From JBQTIM01 sp052388135 (GTDB lineage Bacteria; Elusimicrobiota; Elusimicrobia; FEN-1173): DNA of 24,419 nt. Both the position numbers and the translations under genes were made by a program. The notes below the pieces were generated by a model that saw only the letters and a program-made list of their open reading frames with translations, had not been told where the DNA came from and did no database searches. Of this stretch, positions 1 through 8,700 are shown piece after piece (position 1 is the first letter of the stretch; each line of letters opens with the position of its first letter). The stretch is taken from the NCBI GenBank assembly GCA_052388135.1, contig JBQTIM010000079.1, positions 1-24,419 on the forward strand. The letters are read 5' to 3'.

Positions 1-2
1 TG

Positions 3-515
3 GCCTGGAGCCCGCTGGCGGAATCGGAAGACGCGCGGGAAAGGTTTTTGGCCGATCTGCGGCGCGCCATGCAAAATCAAAACGCCGAGCGGCCGGACAA
101 GACCGTCATCCTTCCGGACGCTACGGAGGTGAACGCCGACGAAGCCCTGCGTTTCGTCCTAAACGAGTTGGGCCGGGAAGTTCCGCAGGGCTACACGCGT
201 GACGACTGGAACGCGAGACTGCAGGCTTCGTCCTCTTTCTTCCGCGAACGGATTCTGACGGAACGCAACGTTCCCGGATTGGAGCAGGGCGGCCGGATCC
301 GCATGGCCGCCGTGGCGCGTAAGATGGCCGGCCCGCTGTGGCGTTTGGCTGCTTTGGATATCCTGACGGTTTCCGCGGGGCGTCTGGACTTGGACGGCTT
401 GGGACGCCGCCGTGTGGCGCTCTACATCGTCAACCTGCTGGGGGGCGTGGCGCGGGCGACGGGAAGTTTGGGGAAAAGCTTGGAGGAAGCGCGCCATATC
501 CTGATACAGGCCTGA
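3..515 (+). CDS. Hypothetical protein, 3' part only (gene starts before the window)
   Basis: The reading frame is already open at the left edge (it reads AWSPLAESEDARERFLADLRRAM), so the true start lies outside the window. A TTG at 48 and an ATG at 69 are the first possible internal starts, but neither has a Shine-Dalgarno site and the coding character continues upstream of both. About 170 residues are visible. They are mostly amphipathic helix with many charged residues, with no membrane segment, signal peptide or catalytic motif that I recognise. The C-terminal part (LGRRRVALYIVNLLGGVARATG) looks like a compact helical bundle. A rho-independent terminator follows 63 bp after the stop, so this is the last gene of its transcription unit. 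I do not recognise the family and assign no function. Confidence 0.7.
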   Translation, partial: AWSPLAESEDARERFLADLRRAMQNQNAERPDKTVILPDATEVNADEALRFVLNELGREVPQGYTRDDWNARLQASSSFFRERILTERNVPGLEQGGRIRMAAVARKMAGPLWRLAALDILTVSAGRLDLDGLGRRRVALYIVNLLGGVARATGSLGKSLEEARHILIQA

Positions 516-578
516 TGCCCCGAATCGAAAGCTGAGCTTAACCGCGACAGATTTTTCCGCCAGGAATGATCGCATGGA

Positions 579-606
579 AGGCCGCCGAACCGGGCGGCCT
601 TTTTTT
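579..606 (+). terminator. Rho-independent terminator
   Basis: A perfect 8-bp GC-rich stem, AGGCCGCC (579-586) with GGCGGCCT (593-600), encloses a 6-nt loop and runs into a tract of seven T (600-606). It lies 63 bp downstream of the first gene's stop and would end that transcript. Confidence 0.9.
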
Positions 607-831
607 CAGCGCCGGGCCGGCGCTGCGTTCAGAAGACGGATGGGGCGCATCGGCTGCGGACGGGAGGGCAATGGGCGGCGGCCGGCAAGCGGTCCTTGAC
701 TTTTTCACCGGCCGAGCCGGGCAGTTGAAGATTGCCTGCATGGTTAACGACGCCGATGGAACGGGCCCGGCTACCTCTCCCAGGGAGACGTCGTTTACGT
801 CCGCGGGCGGCGGGAAGTGATGCGGAAAGAA
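607..831. other. Intergenic stretch with no recognised gene
   Basis: Together with the terminator region this is about 316 bp between the first gene and tRNA-Ser. Short open frames exist on both strands, such as one at 566-820 on the plus strand, but the latter runs through the terminator hairpin and none has a ribosome binding site or recognisable protein features. I saw no riboswitch or structured RNA that I can name. The plus-strand TTGACT near 696 has no matching -10 hexamer. Confidence 0.6.
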
Positions 832-923
832 CGGAAAGGGAGGGATTCGAACCCTCGGTACGGGTTTACACCCGTACAACGGATTAGCAATCCGCCGCCT
901 TCAGCCAGCTCGGCCACCTTTCC
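832..923 (-). tRNA. tRNA-Ser(GCT)
   Basis: On the minus strand the acceptor arms GGAAAGG (917-923) and CCTTTCC (833-839) pair, with discriminator G at 832. The anticodon loop TTGCTAA sits between GGA and TCC stem bases, giving anticodon GCT, which reads AGC/AGU. The long variable arm, with stem TACGGGT/ACCCGTA, is the class II feature expected of tRNA-Ser. The T arm reads GAGGG-TTCGAAT-CCCTC. The length is 92 nt and no CCA is encoded. The gene is antiparallel to its coding neighbours, so it must be transcribed from its own promoter somewhere above 924; I found no convincing -35/-10 pair there. Confidence 0.96.
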
Positions 924-1020
924 ATAAAGCCTAAAATTTGAAGGGCCAGGAGTCTGGCTGCCTGGGCCGCCCTTGGCAGCCCGTCGCTCAAAGGGTCTTC
1001 CTTTTCGTCGGACCACGCGA

Positions 1021-1045
1021 CCCGGCTCGGCCGCCTTTCCATAAA
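1021..1045 (-). pseudogene. Remnant of a tRNA-Ser 5' end
   Basis: On the minus strand, TTTATGGAAAGG followed by [C/T]GGCCGAGC occurs both here and at the start of the intact tRNA-Ser, and a short AATTT-containing stretch just upstream is also similar. The match stops after about 20 tRNA positions. There is no anticodon arm, variable arm or T arm, and no CCTTTCC to close the acceptor stem. The two 5' ends are 117 bp apart, about one tRNA plus a short spacer, which is what a decayed tandem duplicate would give. It is not expected to make a functional tRNA. Confidence 0.6.
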
Positions 1046-1182
1046 TCGAAATTCATGTTTCGCGCGGCGGCCGGATCCGGGCGCCGGTGTTGGGGCCGCG
1101 GCGCGCTCATCCGCGCGCGGTCCAAGGAGCGCGGCGGGAAAAGGAAATTCTAGCATCGGCGCGGCCGGGGGGCAAGCGCGCA

Positions 1183-1211
1183 TTGACAAAGGCGGCCGCG
1201 GGCGTTATATT
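1183..1211 (+). promoter_or_regulatory. Sigma-70-type promoter for the moxR operon
   Basis: A perfect -35 TTGACA (1183-1188), a 17-bp spacer and a -10 TATATT (1206-1211, five of six consensus bases) lie directly before the moxR ATG at 1218. Transcription should start around 1217-1219, at or next to the start codon. This suggests a leaderless mRNA, or alternatively use of a later internal start codon. Confidence 0.8.
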
Positions 1212-1217
1212 GGAGAG

Positions 1218-2147
1218 ATGAGTTCTCTGCCGTCGAAAATCGAGGAGCGCGTCGCCCGCGTGGTGCGGGGAAAGCCCGAGGCCGTGCGGCTGGCCGTCCA
1301 GTGCCTCTTCGCCGAGGGGCATCTCCTCATCGAGGATGTGCCCGGCGTGGGGAAGACCACGCTCGCGCTTTCTCTCGCCCGCAGCCTCGGTCTGTCCCTG
1401 CAAAGGATCCAATTCACGTCCGACCTTTTGCCGAGCGACATCCTGGGCGTGTCCGTGTTCAACGCGGGCTCGGGAGCCTTCGAGTTTAAGAGCGGGCCCA
1501 TTTTCAACCCCATCATCCTGGCCGACGAGATCAACCGCTCGGCGCCCAAGACGCAAAGCGCCCTGCTGGAGGCCATGGCCGAGCGCCAGGTGTCCCTGGA
1601 CGGCGTCACGCGCCCCTTGCCGCGCCCTTTCTTCGTCATCGCCACGCAGAATCCCCACGAGCAGCACGGCACCTACCCCTTGCCCGAGTCGCAGAAGGAC
1701 CGGTTTTTGATGCGTATCTCCATGGGCTATCCGGATCGCGGCGCGGAGAGGGAGATACTGCGCGACGGCATCGACGTGGGCTCGGCCGAGGCGCTGGAGC
1801 CGGCGGCTTCTCCGGAGGAGGTCCTGGGGGGGATTCAGGCGGCCAAGGCGGTGCGCGTGGAGGAATCCCTGGACGAATACATTTTGGAGCTCGTGGAGGA
1901 GACGCGCCGGTCGCCGTTCCTGGACTGGGGCGTGAGCCCTCGCGGCGCCCTGGCCCTGCGGCGTGCGGCCCAGTCGGGCGCTTATTGCGACGGGCGGGAT
2001 TTCGTCGCGCCCGACGACATCAAGGCCGCGGCTTTGCCCGTGCTGGGCCACCGCGTGGTTCTGAAGTCCTTGGACGGAGTGCCCGAAAACGAGGCCGCGG
2101 CCAAGGTGGTGCGGGAAATCCTGGGACGCGTGGCGGTCCCCGTCTAA
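1218..2147 (+). CDS. MoxR-family AAA+ ATPase
   Basis: This is a 309-aa AAA+ ATPase of the MoxR/RavA class, the right length for the family. Walker A (DVPGVGKTTLAL, K46) is followed by Walker B with the MoxR signature (ADEINRSAPKTQSALLEAM, D103-E104), then the sensor-1 strand ending in ATQNP and the TYPLPESQKDRF arginine-finger region. The C-terminal helical lid (WGVSPRGALALRRAAQ) is also typical. MoxR proteins are thought to act as chaperone-like ATPases that help assemble or activate partner complexes, often together with DUF58 and transglutaminase partners. Exactly those two follow here, so it very likely works with them at the cell envelope. The ATG at 1218 is the only reasonable start near the family N-terminus. 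The upstream GGAGAG touches the ATG, too close to act as a normal Shine-Dalgarno. Confidence 0.95.
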   Translation: MSSLPSKIEERVARVVRGKPEAVRLAVQCLFAEGHLLIEDVPGVGKTTLALSLARSLGLSLQRIQFTSDLLPSDILGVSVFNAGSGAFEFKSGPIFNPIILADEINRSAPKTQSALLEAMAERQVSLDGVTRPLPRPFFVIATQNPHEQHGTYPLPESQKDRFLMRISMGYPDRGAEREILRDGIDVGSAEALEPAASPEEVLGGIQAAKAVRVEESLDEYILELVEETRRSPFLDWGVSPRGALALRRAAQSGAYCDGRDFVAPDDIKAAALPVLGHRVVLKSLDGVPENEAAAKVVREILGRVAVPV

Positions 2148-2261
2148 AAAAATGTTTGGCTCTCAGGCGGCGGCGAACGGCGGCCGCGCCCGCCGCCGGA
2201 ACGCCGCGGCGAAGGTTCGGCGAATCCTTCCGCCGGGACGCCTCCCGAACGCGGTCCGTCC

Positions 2262-3323
2262 ATGATCCGCCTGCCTTTCCGGAAACGCCGCCGCCGCTCT
2301 CCTCCCTCCCTCCGGTTCACCCGCCTGGGCGCCGCCGTCGTCTTCATGACGCTGGGCGTCGGTTTCGCCGGCCTGAACACGGGCAACAACCTCCTCTACA
2401 TGATTTTCGGCATGATGCTGGGCTTCATCACGGCGTCGGGCTTCATTTCGGAGATGGGCCTGTGGTCTTTGGAGCCCGATTGGATTTTGCCGTCGGGCGT
2501 CCACGCGGGGCGGCCGGCGCTCCTGCGGTTCGTTCTGCGCAACGGGAAGAGGAAAACGCCGGCGCTGGGTTTGGAGGCGGAAATTGTTCTGGAGTCTCCC
2601 GGCGGACCCCGGACGTTCCCCGGCGCGCGCTTCCTTTTCGTTCCGGCGGGCGGCCAGAGGCATGCGGACATCGCGTTCACGCCGGAGCGGCGCGGGCTTT
2701 ACACCGTGAAGGAGGCGCGGGTGGAGACCCGGTTCCCCTTCGGCTTTTTCCGCAAGCGCCTGACCCTTTTGATCGAGGATCGGTTCGTGGTTTATCCCCG
2801 CGTCGCGCCCCTGGAGGAGGCGGAGCATCGCAGGCCGGCGGGCGAAAAGCAGGCCGCCTCCTCGGCCCGCGGGCCGGGGGACTCGTTCTGGGGCATCCGC
2901 GATTTCCAGGAGGGCGACAGCCCGCGGGCGGTGTCGTGGAAGGTGACGGCGCGGCAAGGACGCTTGATGGCGCGGGAGACGGAAAAGGACGTGGACCGCA
3001 AGGCGGTGCTGTCCCTGGAGCCGGCGGCGGCCTGGCGGGAGCTGGAGGGGGAGGCCTTGGAGTCCGCCGTTTCCTTCGCGGCGTCGCTGGCGCGGCAGAA
3101 ACAGCGGGAGGGCTTTGCGGTGGGATTCCGGGCGCCGGGATTTCAGAGGGAGCCTTCCCTGGACGACAAAGATTTGCGGGCGTTTTTTTCCTTTCTGGCC
3201 CTCTTCGACCCCCGCGAAGCCTCCGAGGAAAGCCCGCCGCGCCGGGGTCCGGCCGGCCCGGAGGAAACTCTGGACGTGCTGGCGTTATGGAAAGAGAACA
3301 GGACGACCTCCGCCGGGTTTTAA
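2262..3323 (+). CDS. DUF58 domain membrane protein
   Basis: This 353-aa protein has a basic N-terminus, then two hydrophobic segments at about residues 24-39 and 44-62 that should anchor it in the inner membrane. A beta-rich region follows (about 70-180). The DUF58 signature comes near residues 207-240: DSFWGIRDFQEGDSPRAVSWK followed by TARQGRLMARE, corresponding to the family pattern of an R-x-Y/F-x-x-GD-x-x-R-x-I-x-W motif. The molecular role of DUF58 proteins is not settled; the fold is related to von Willebrand A domains. They are persistently encoded between moxR and a transglutaminase gene, as here. The start at 2262 begins directly before the conserved membrane region but has no clear Shine-Dalgarno. 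The 3' end overlaps the next gene by 37 bp, implying translational coupling. Confidence 0.92.
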   Translation: MIRLPFRKRRRRSPPSLRFTRLGAAVVFMTLGVGFAGLNTGNNLLYMIFGMMLGFITASGFISEMGLWSLEPDWILPSGVHAGRPALLRFVLRNGKRKTPALGLEAEIVLESPGGPRTFPGARFLFVPAGGQRHADIAFTPERRGLYTVKEARVETRFPFGFFRKRLTLLIEDRFVVYPRVAPLEEAEHRRPAGEKQAASSARGPGDSFWGIRDFQEGDSPRAVSWKVTARQGRLMARETEKDVDRKAVLSLEPAAAWRELEGEALESAVSFAASLARQKQREGFAVGFRAPGFQREPSLDDKDLRAFFSFLALFDPREASEESPPRRGPAGPEETLDVLALWKENRTTSAGF

Positions 3324-5425
3324 GCGCGTCGGTGTGGGGCCTGGCCGGCCTCTCGCTGTTCTCGCTGATCATCACGCGGGAGCTGGGCCCGGCGCGCATC
3401 GCGGTCCTCGTCTCGGCCTACGCCCTTCTCGCGTGGCGGGAGGCGCGGGGCCGGCCGGCGAAAATGCCCCGGCTGGAGACGGCCCTGGTCCTGCTTTTTT
3501 TCGCCGCCTCCGTTCTTCGGTTTTTCCTGGGGCATTCGTTCCTCCTCATCGTGGCGGACTTTCTGTCCGCCTTCCTGCTTTTGAAGTGCGCCTTCCACAA
3601 AACCCGCGGGGACCAGGGGCAGATCATCGCGCTGTCTTTCTTCCTGCTGTTAAGCGCGGCCACGCTGGCGCTGGATTTCACCTTCCTCTTCAGTTTCGTC
3701 CTCTACATCCTGGCCCTGGCCTGGACGCTGTCGCTTTTCACCCTGGCCGCCGGGGGGCCGGCGCCCGCGCCTGCGGCGGGCGAGACGTCGTCCGTCCTGC
3801 GCCACGTGGCGGCGCGCGGATGGCTGGTGCTGGCGTCGGCCGCGTTCTTCACGGTGTTTATCTTTCTTTTCTTTCCCCGACTGTCCCTGACGGTTTTTCA
3901 AGGGGCGTTCCTGGGCGCGGCCCACCGCACGGGCTTCACCGAAAACGTGAGCCTGGAAGGCTCGGGGAAAATATTCAAGGACAGGCGCATCGTCATGCGG
4001 GTGGAGACGGACCCGCCGGAGGTCCACGGCGCGGGCCGCTATCTCAGGGGAGGCTCCTTGTCCGCCTTCGACGGCCGCCGGTGGACGGCGGGGCCGGCCC
4101 CGCAGAATGTTTTCCTGCGCGGCCACCGCTGGCTGGAGAACCGCTTCGATCTGCCCGGCGCCGGCCGGAACCGCGCGCAGGGAAAGGAAGTCCGGTCCTT
4201 CGTCACGCAGAAGATATACATGGAGCCCACGGACGTCTCTTTCCTGTTCGCGGCGCCGTGGGCGGAAACCGTGCAGGTGAACCTGCCCCTGGTGGTCCTG
4301 GGGCCCGATTTTTCGCTTCGGCGCCCGGCCTGGTCCAAGGGCCGGATTCAATACGAGGTGCGCTCGCAGGTGGGGCGGCCGTCGGAAACGGCGTTGTCCC
4401 GGCTGGGCGGAAAGGCCGTTCCCGGCGATGAGAACTTGAGCCTGCCGGACGCCGAGTCGCCCATGTTCAAGCGCGTGGCGGAGCTGGCGCGGGGCGTCGT
4501 CTCGGAGCGCGATTCTCCCTTCGTCAAGGCGAGAAAGCTGGAGCGTTACGTGCGGGACAATTACCGCTACACGCTGGACCCGCCTCAAGGGCGGGGCCTC
4601 AACCCGCTCCACGATTTCCTTTTCGTCACCAAGCGCGGCACCTGCGAGCATTACGCGTCGGCCCTGGCTGTTTTTTTGCGGTCCCAGGGCGTGCCCGCCC
4701 GGGTGGCCACCGGCTTCCTGATGAGCGAAAAAAATCCGGACGGCGGCTATTACGTGGTCCGGGCTCAGGACGCCCACGCTTGGGTGGAGGCCTTCATCGG
4801 CGGCGTGTGGGTGGAACTGGACCCCACGCCCCGCTCATCCGGCGCCGATGCCCCCGGGGTTTGGACGTCGCTCCGCCGCAAGGTGGAATATCTGAACTTC
4901 CTATGGAACGCCCGCGTGCTGAGCTACGACGCTGAAACGCAAAAGGACGCCGCCGTCAAAGCCTACCTGGGCTCGCGCCGGCTCAGCGCCCGGCTGGACG
5001 AGGCGGCCGCCGGCCTCAAAAGCTTGCGGTGGCCCCGGCTTCCGCGGCCCGGCGCCCGGCGGGGGGAAGGTGTCGGAAATTGGACAGCTGTCGTTGCGGC
5101 CGCCGCCGTCCTGATTCCGGGCGCGGTTTTTTTGTTCAGGCGCGCGCGCCATGGGATGTTCCACCGGGCCTCCGGCGGTTCCCGCCTGGAGTTTTACGCC
5201 CGCATGCTGAAAATCCTCAGGCGCCGCGGATTCGAAAGGCGGCCTTGGGAAACCCCCTGGGAATTCAACCGCCGCGTGGCCGACGGGGGGGACGCCGCCT
5301 TGCGTCCCCACGTGGAGGCCATCACGGGGATGTTCTGCCGCGCCCGCTACGCCTCCGCGCCCCTTTCTTCCGATGACCTTCGCCGCGCCGCGCTTTCCCT
5401 CCGGGCGCTGAAGGACTCCCTCTAG
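3287..5425 (+). CDS. TgpA-like membrane transglutaminase-family protein (DUF3488/transglutaminase/DUF4129)
   Basis: This protein is 712 aa. The N-terminal ~195 residues form about six or seven hydrophobic helices (for example near 13-50, 60-95, 105-150 and 175-195). A periplasmic region with the transglutaminase-like core follows: Cys453 in GTCEHYASALAVFLRSQGV, His497 in AQDAHAWVEAF and Asp512 in ELDPTPR form the expected Cys-His-Asp triad. A further membrane helix is at about 600-620, then a short cytoplasmic tail with a DUF4129-like motif (FERRPWETPWEFNRRV). This is the architecture of Pseudomonas TgpA and relatives, whose substrates are poorly known. The frame is open far upstream to 1985, but membrane and domain homology begin at MEREQDDLRRVL. 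I therefore place the start at ATG 3287, overlapping the DUF58 gene by 37 bp. It is the last gene of the moxR set. Confidence 0.9.
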   Translation: MEREQDDLRRVLSASVWGLAGLSLFSLIITRELGPARIAVLVSAYALLAWREARGRPAKMPRLETALVLLFFAASVLRFFLGHSFLLIVADFLSAFLLLKCAFHKTRGDQGQIIALSFFLLLSAATLALDFTFLFSFVLYILALAWTLSLFTLAAGGPAPAPAAGETSSVLRHVAARGWLVLASAAFFTVFIFLFFPRLSLTVFQGAFLGAAHRTGFTENVSLEGSGKIFKDRRIVMRVETDPPEVHGAGRYLRGGSLSAFDGRRWTAGPAPQNVFLRGHRWLENRFDLPGAGRNRAQGKEVRSFVTQKIYMEPTDVSFLFAAPWAETVQVNLPLVVLGPDFSLRRPAWSKGRIQYEVRSQVGRPSETALSRLGGKAVPGDENLSLPDAESPMFKRVAELARGVVSERDSPFVKARKLERYVRDNYRYTLDPPQGRGLNPLHDFLFVTKRGTCEHYASALAVFLRSQGVPARVATGFLMSEKNPDGGYYVVRAQDAHAWVEAFIGGVWVELDPTPRSSGADAPGVWTSLRRKVEYLNFLWNARVLSYDAETQKDAAVKAYLGSRRLSARLDEAAAGLKSLRWPRLPRPGARRGEGVGNWTAVVAAAAVLIPGAVFLFRRARHGMFHRASGGSRLEFYARMLKILRRRGFERRPWETPWEFNRRVADGGDAALRPHVEAITGMFCRARYASAPLSSDDLRRAALSLRALKDSL

Positions 5426-5431
5426 CGCAAC

Positions 5432-5588
5432 AGACCCAACACATCTTTTTGTGTCATTGCGAGGAGCGTAGTTTGCGACGACGCCATCCCTGCTTTCATG
5501 GAAAGAAATATCGGTTTCGGCCAGGGACCCCTGGGATTGCTTCGCCTTCGGCTCGCAGTGACAGCCGGATGAAAGGACTATAGGACAC
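5432..5588 (+). repeat. MITE-like palindromic repeat, copy 1
   Basis: The core (5453-5562) begins GTCATTGCGAG and ends CTCGCAGTGAC, so its ends are inverted repeats. Its right-hand 36 bp match the reverse complement of copy 2 at 35 positions, and its left-hand 46 bp match at 41; the centre is diverged. Weaker similarity extends outward to about 5432 (AACACATCTTT against AACACTTCTTT) and 5588 (GGACTATAGGACAC against AGACTTATGCGACAC). It starts a few bases after the stop codon of the TgpA-like gene. GTCATTGCGAG...GAAGCAATC palindromes are known as dispersed intergenic repeats in several bacterial groups. No transposase is encoded, so any mobility would need one supplied from elsewhere. Confidence 0.8.
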
Positions 5589-5637
5589 CAAACCAAGTTC
5601 CCTTCGTGGCTCAGAGGCCTTTTTCGGCCGCCTTTCC

Positions 5638-5665
5638 TTGACATCTTTCCGATAAAGAGTATGAT
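5638..5665 (+). promoter_or_regulatory. Sigma-70-type promoter for smc
   Basis: A perfect -35 TTGACA (5638-5643), a 16-bp spacer and a -10 TATGAT (5660-5665, five of six) lie upstream of smc. The start of transcription should be near 5672, giving a leader of about 42 nt that carries the AAAGGA Shine-Dalgarno at 5699-5704. Confidence 0.75.
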
Positions 5666-5713
5666 ATGCCCAGCGGCACGGAACCGGCTTTAAAAGCGAA
5701 AGGATGGTAAAAC

Positions 5714-8700
5714 ATGCACTTAAAGCGCCTGGAGATGGTGGGCTTTAAATCCTTTGCGGAGCGCACCCGCCTCGACTTTCAGCCGGGCATCACGGCCATC
5801 ATCGGCCCCAACGGCTGCGGCAAGTCCAACGTCGTGGACGCCATCCGCTGGTGCCTGGGAGAAATGTCGGCCAAATCACTGCGCTCCAAGGTGCTCTTGG
5901 ACGTCATTTTCAACGGCTCCGCCAACCGCGCGCCCACCAACCTTTCCGAAGTCTCTCTCACGTTCGACAATTCCCAGAACCGCCTGCCCATCGACTACTC
6001 CGAGGTCACCGTCACGCGCCGCCTGTTCCGCTCGGGCGAGTCCGAATATTTCCTCAACAAGACCCAGTGCCGGCTGAAGGACATCAAAGAGCTTTTCCTG
6101 GACACGGGCATCGGCGAGGAAGGCTACTCCATCATGGAGCAGGGCCGCGTGGAGTACATCCTGAACGCGCGTCCCGAGGAGCGCCGCGAGCTCTTCGAGG
6201 AGGCCGCCGGCGTCTCCAAATACAAGGCCCGCCGCGAAGAAGCCCTGCGCAAGATGGAGCGCGCGCAGATCGACCTGGACCGCCTTTCCGACGTCATCGC
6301 CATGACCAAGGAGCAGATGGACAAGCTCGACGCCGCCGTGCGCAAGGCGCGGCAGTATCAGAAGATGCAGGACGAGCTGAAAATCATGGAGGTCTCCCAC
6401 TGGCTTTGGGAAATTTCCCAGCTGGACGCCGAGCTGGCCTCCCTGAAGGAATCTTTGCGCGTGCTGGAGGACGCTTCACAGGCCAAGACCGCTGAAATCG
6501 CCGGCCGCGAGGCCGAGTTGGCGGACCTGCGCGTCACCGAGATCCGGCTGGGCGAAGAGCTGGTGGCCGTCAACCGCCGCCTCTCCGAGATCGACGGAGC
6601 CATCGTCCTGGCCGAGCAAAGCCACCGCCACGCCGAGGAGCGCATCGCCGAAGTCCTGGCCCGCGACGCCCAGTTGGACGCCGAGATGGCCGAGGCCGAC
6701 AAGCGCCTGGCGGAGTTGGGCGACCTGCGCCCGGCTGTGGAAGCCGAGCTGCGGATGGAGCGCGAGCAAGCCGCCGGCACGGGCGAGGCCCTGCGCGCCG
6801 CCGAGGAAAACCACCGCGCCCTGCTGGAGCGCCAGAAGGCCGCCGAAGAGGAATCCCACGCCCTCCAGGCCAAGCTTTGGGAAAGCAACCGCGAGCGCGG
6901 CCGCCTGCAAAACGACGCCGCTCACCGCCGCTCCCTGGCCGCCCGGCTGGAACTGGAAATCAAAGCTCTCAAAAAAGACAAGGAGCAGGCCGAGGAAAAA
7001 ATCCGCTCGGCCGGCGCCGCCCGGGAAACCGCCGCCCGGGAAAACGCGGACCGACGTTACGGGCTCTCGGGCCTGGAGGAAAACGCCCGCGCCGCCCAGG
7101 CCGCCCGCGAGGAGGCCGAACGCCGCCTCGCCGAGGCCGACGCCCTCTCGGCCTCCCTGCAGGAAAGGTTTTTCAGCGCCAAGGCCCAGCGCGAGGCCCA
7201 CGCCGAGCGCGAAGCCGGCGACCCCTACGCCCAGGGCCGCGCCGCCGTGCTGTCCGCCGGCCTGCCCGGCATACAAGGCCCCCTCGGCAAGCTGTTGGAC
7301 GTCCTTCCCGTGGACGAACCCGTGGTGCGCCGCGTGCTGGGCGACCATCTGAACGACCTCCTGGCCGATTCCCTGGAGGACGCCCGCGCCGCCGTGGCCT
7401 TCCTCGCCGACGGAAAAAAAGGCCGGGCGCGGTTCCTGGTGCTGGACCGCATCCCGTCGGTGGAGGCGCCCTCCGGCCCCGCCCCCGTGGGCCAGCGCGC
7501 CGTTCTGGACCTGATCCGCTGCGACGACCGCCTGCGTCCGGCGCTCCGTTTCCTGGCCGGCCGCTGGGTCGCCGGCGGTCACACCCTCTACGGCGAGGGC
7601 GTTCTCGAAGGCGGCGCGGATTTCGCCCCGCCGCGCGAGGCCGACGCCCTGCGGCTGGAAAACCTCGGCCGCGAACTGGACGCCGCCCAATCCGCCCTGG
7701 AAAGCGCGCGCCGGGAAAAAACCGCGCGCGAAGCCGAGCGCGCCGCCGCCGCGTCCGCCGACGAAGCCGCCTCCCGTGCCCTGGAAACCGCCCGCGTTCA
7801 GGCCGAGGTTTACCGTCAGGAGGAGGACCGCCACGCCTCCCTGGCCGAGCTGGGCCAAAAAGAGCTGGATCTCATCGAGGAAGAAATCCGCCGCGCCTCG
7901 GCCGAGGACGAGCAGGCCCAGGCCTCCGCCCGGGACATGGACGCCCGCCTGGCGGAGCTCACCGCCGCCGAAGAGGATTTGCGCGTCCGCTGGCAGGCCG
8001 CCCACGAAGCCCTGCGGGTCCGCCAGGAGGAAACTTCCGCCGCCGGCGCCTCCCTGGCCGCGGCCCGCGAGCGCGCCGGCCACCAAAGCCAGCGCGTGGC
8101 CTGGCAGGAGAAGCGCCTGGCTGACGCCGACGCCGAATCCGCCGCCCTGACGGCTTCGCTGGAATCCAAGCGCGGCGAGCGGGCCGTTTCCGGCGAGAAG
8201 ATCGAGGAGCAGAAGCGCGTCCAGGCCGAAAGCCGCGCTTCGGTTGAATCCCGCGCCGATGAGCGCCGGGAAACGGAAAGGTCCCTGGAGGACATCCACG
8301 CCCGCCGGCAGGCCCACCACGACCGCTCCGCCGCCGCCTCCACCGCCGTGGACGCCCTGCGCGAAGAGGCCGAGCGCCTGCGCGCCGAGCACGAGGACAA
8401 GAAAATCCGCGACAGCCACGCCCGCGCCAAGCGCGAGTCCCTGGAAACCCGCATGAAGGAAAAATACGGCTTCGACGCCGCCGAGGCCGCCCAATCCCAC
8501 GGCTCTCCCGCCGCGCCCGCCGACGCCGCCGCCCTGGACCGCCTGCGCCGCCGCGTCGAAAGCATGGGCCCCGTCAACCTGGCGGCCCCCGAGGAGCACA
8601 CCCAGCTGGAGGAGCGCTACAACTTCCTCCTCACCCAGCAGCAGGACATCATCAAGGCCAAGGAAGACCTCATGCGCACCATCCAGAAGATCAACGCCAC

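Noticed and set aside
566..820. Small open frame between the first gene and tRNA-Ser
   Set aside because: It runs through the terminator hairpin, has no ribosome site and its product resembles no protein family.
1021..1045. The tRNA-Ser 5' fragment as an integration attachment site
   Set aside because: Integrases usually duplicate the 3' half of tRNA genes, no integrase or island genes are present, and only the 5' end is duplicated.
1985..3286. Upstream extension of the TgpA-like frame through the DUF58 gene and into moxR
   Set aside because: The translation is low-complexity Arg/Gly/Ala sequence, while the other frame encodes a real DUF58 protein. The TgpA membrane domain begins at 3287.
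5426..5460. Short hairpin ACACA-TCTTTT-TGTGT after the TgpA-like gene as a terminator
   Set aside because: The stem is only five bp and the T run is in the loop, not after the stem; it is better explained as part of the repeat element end.
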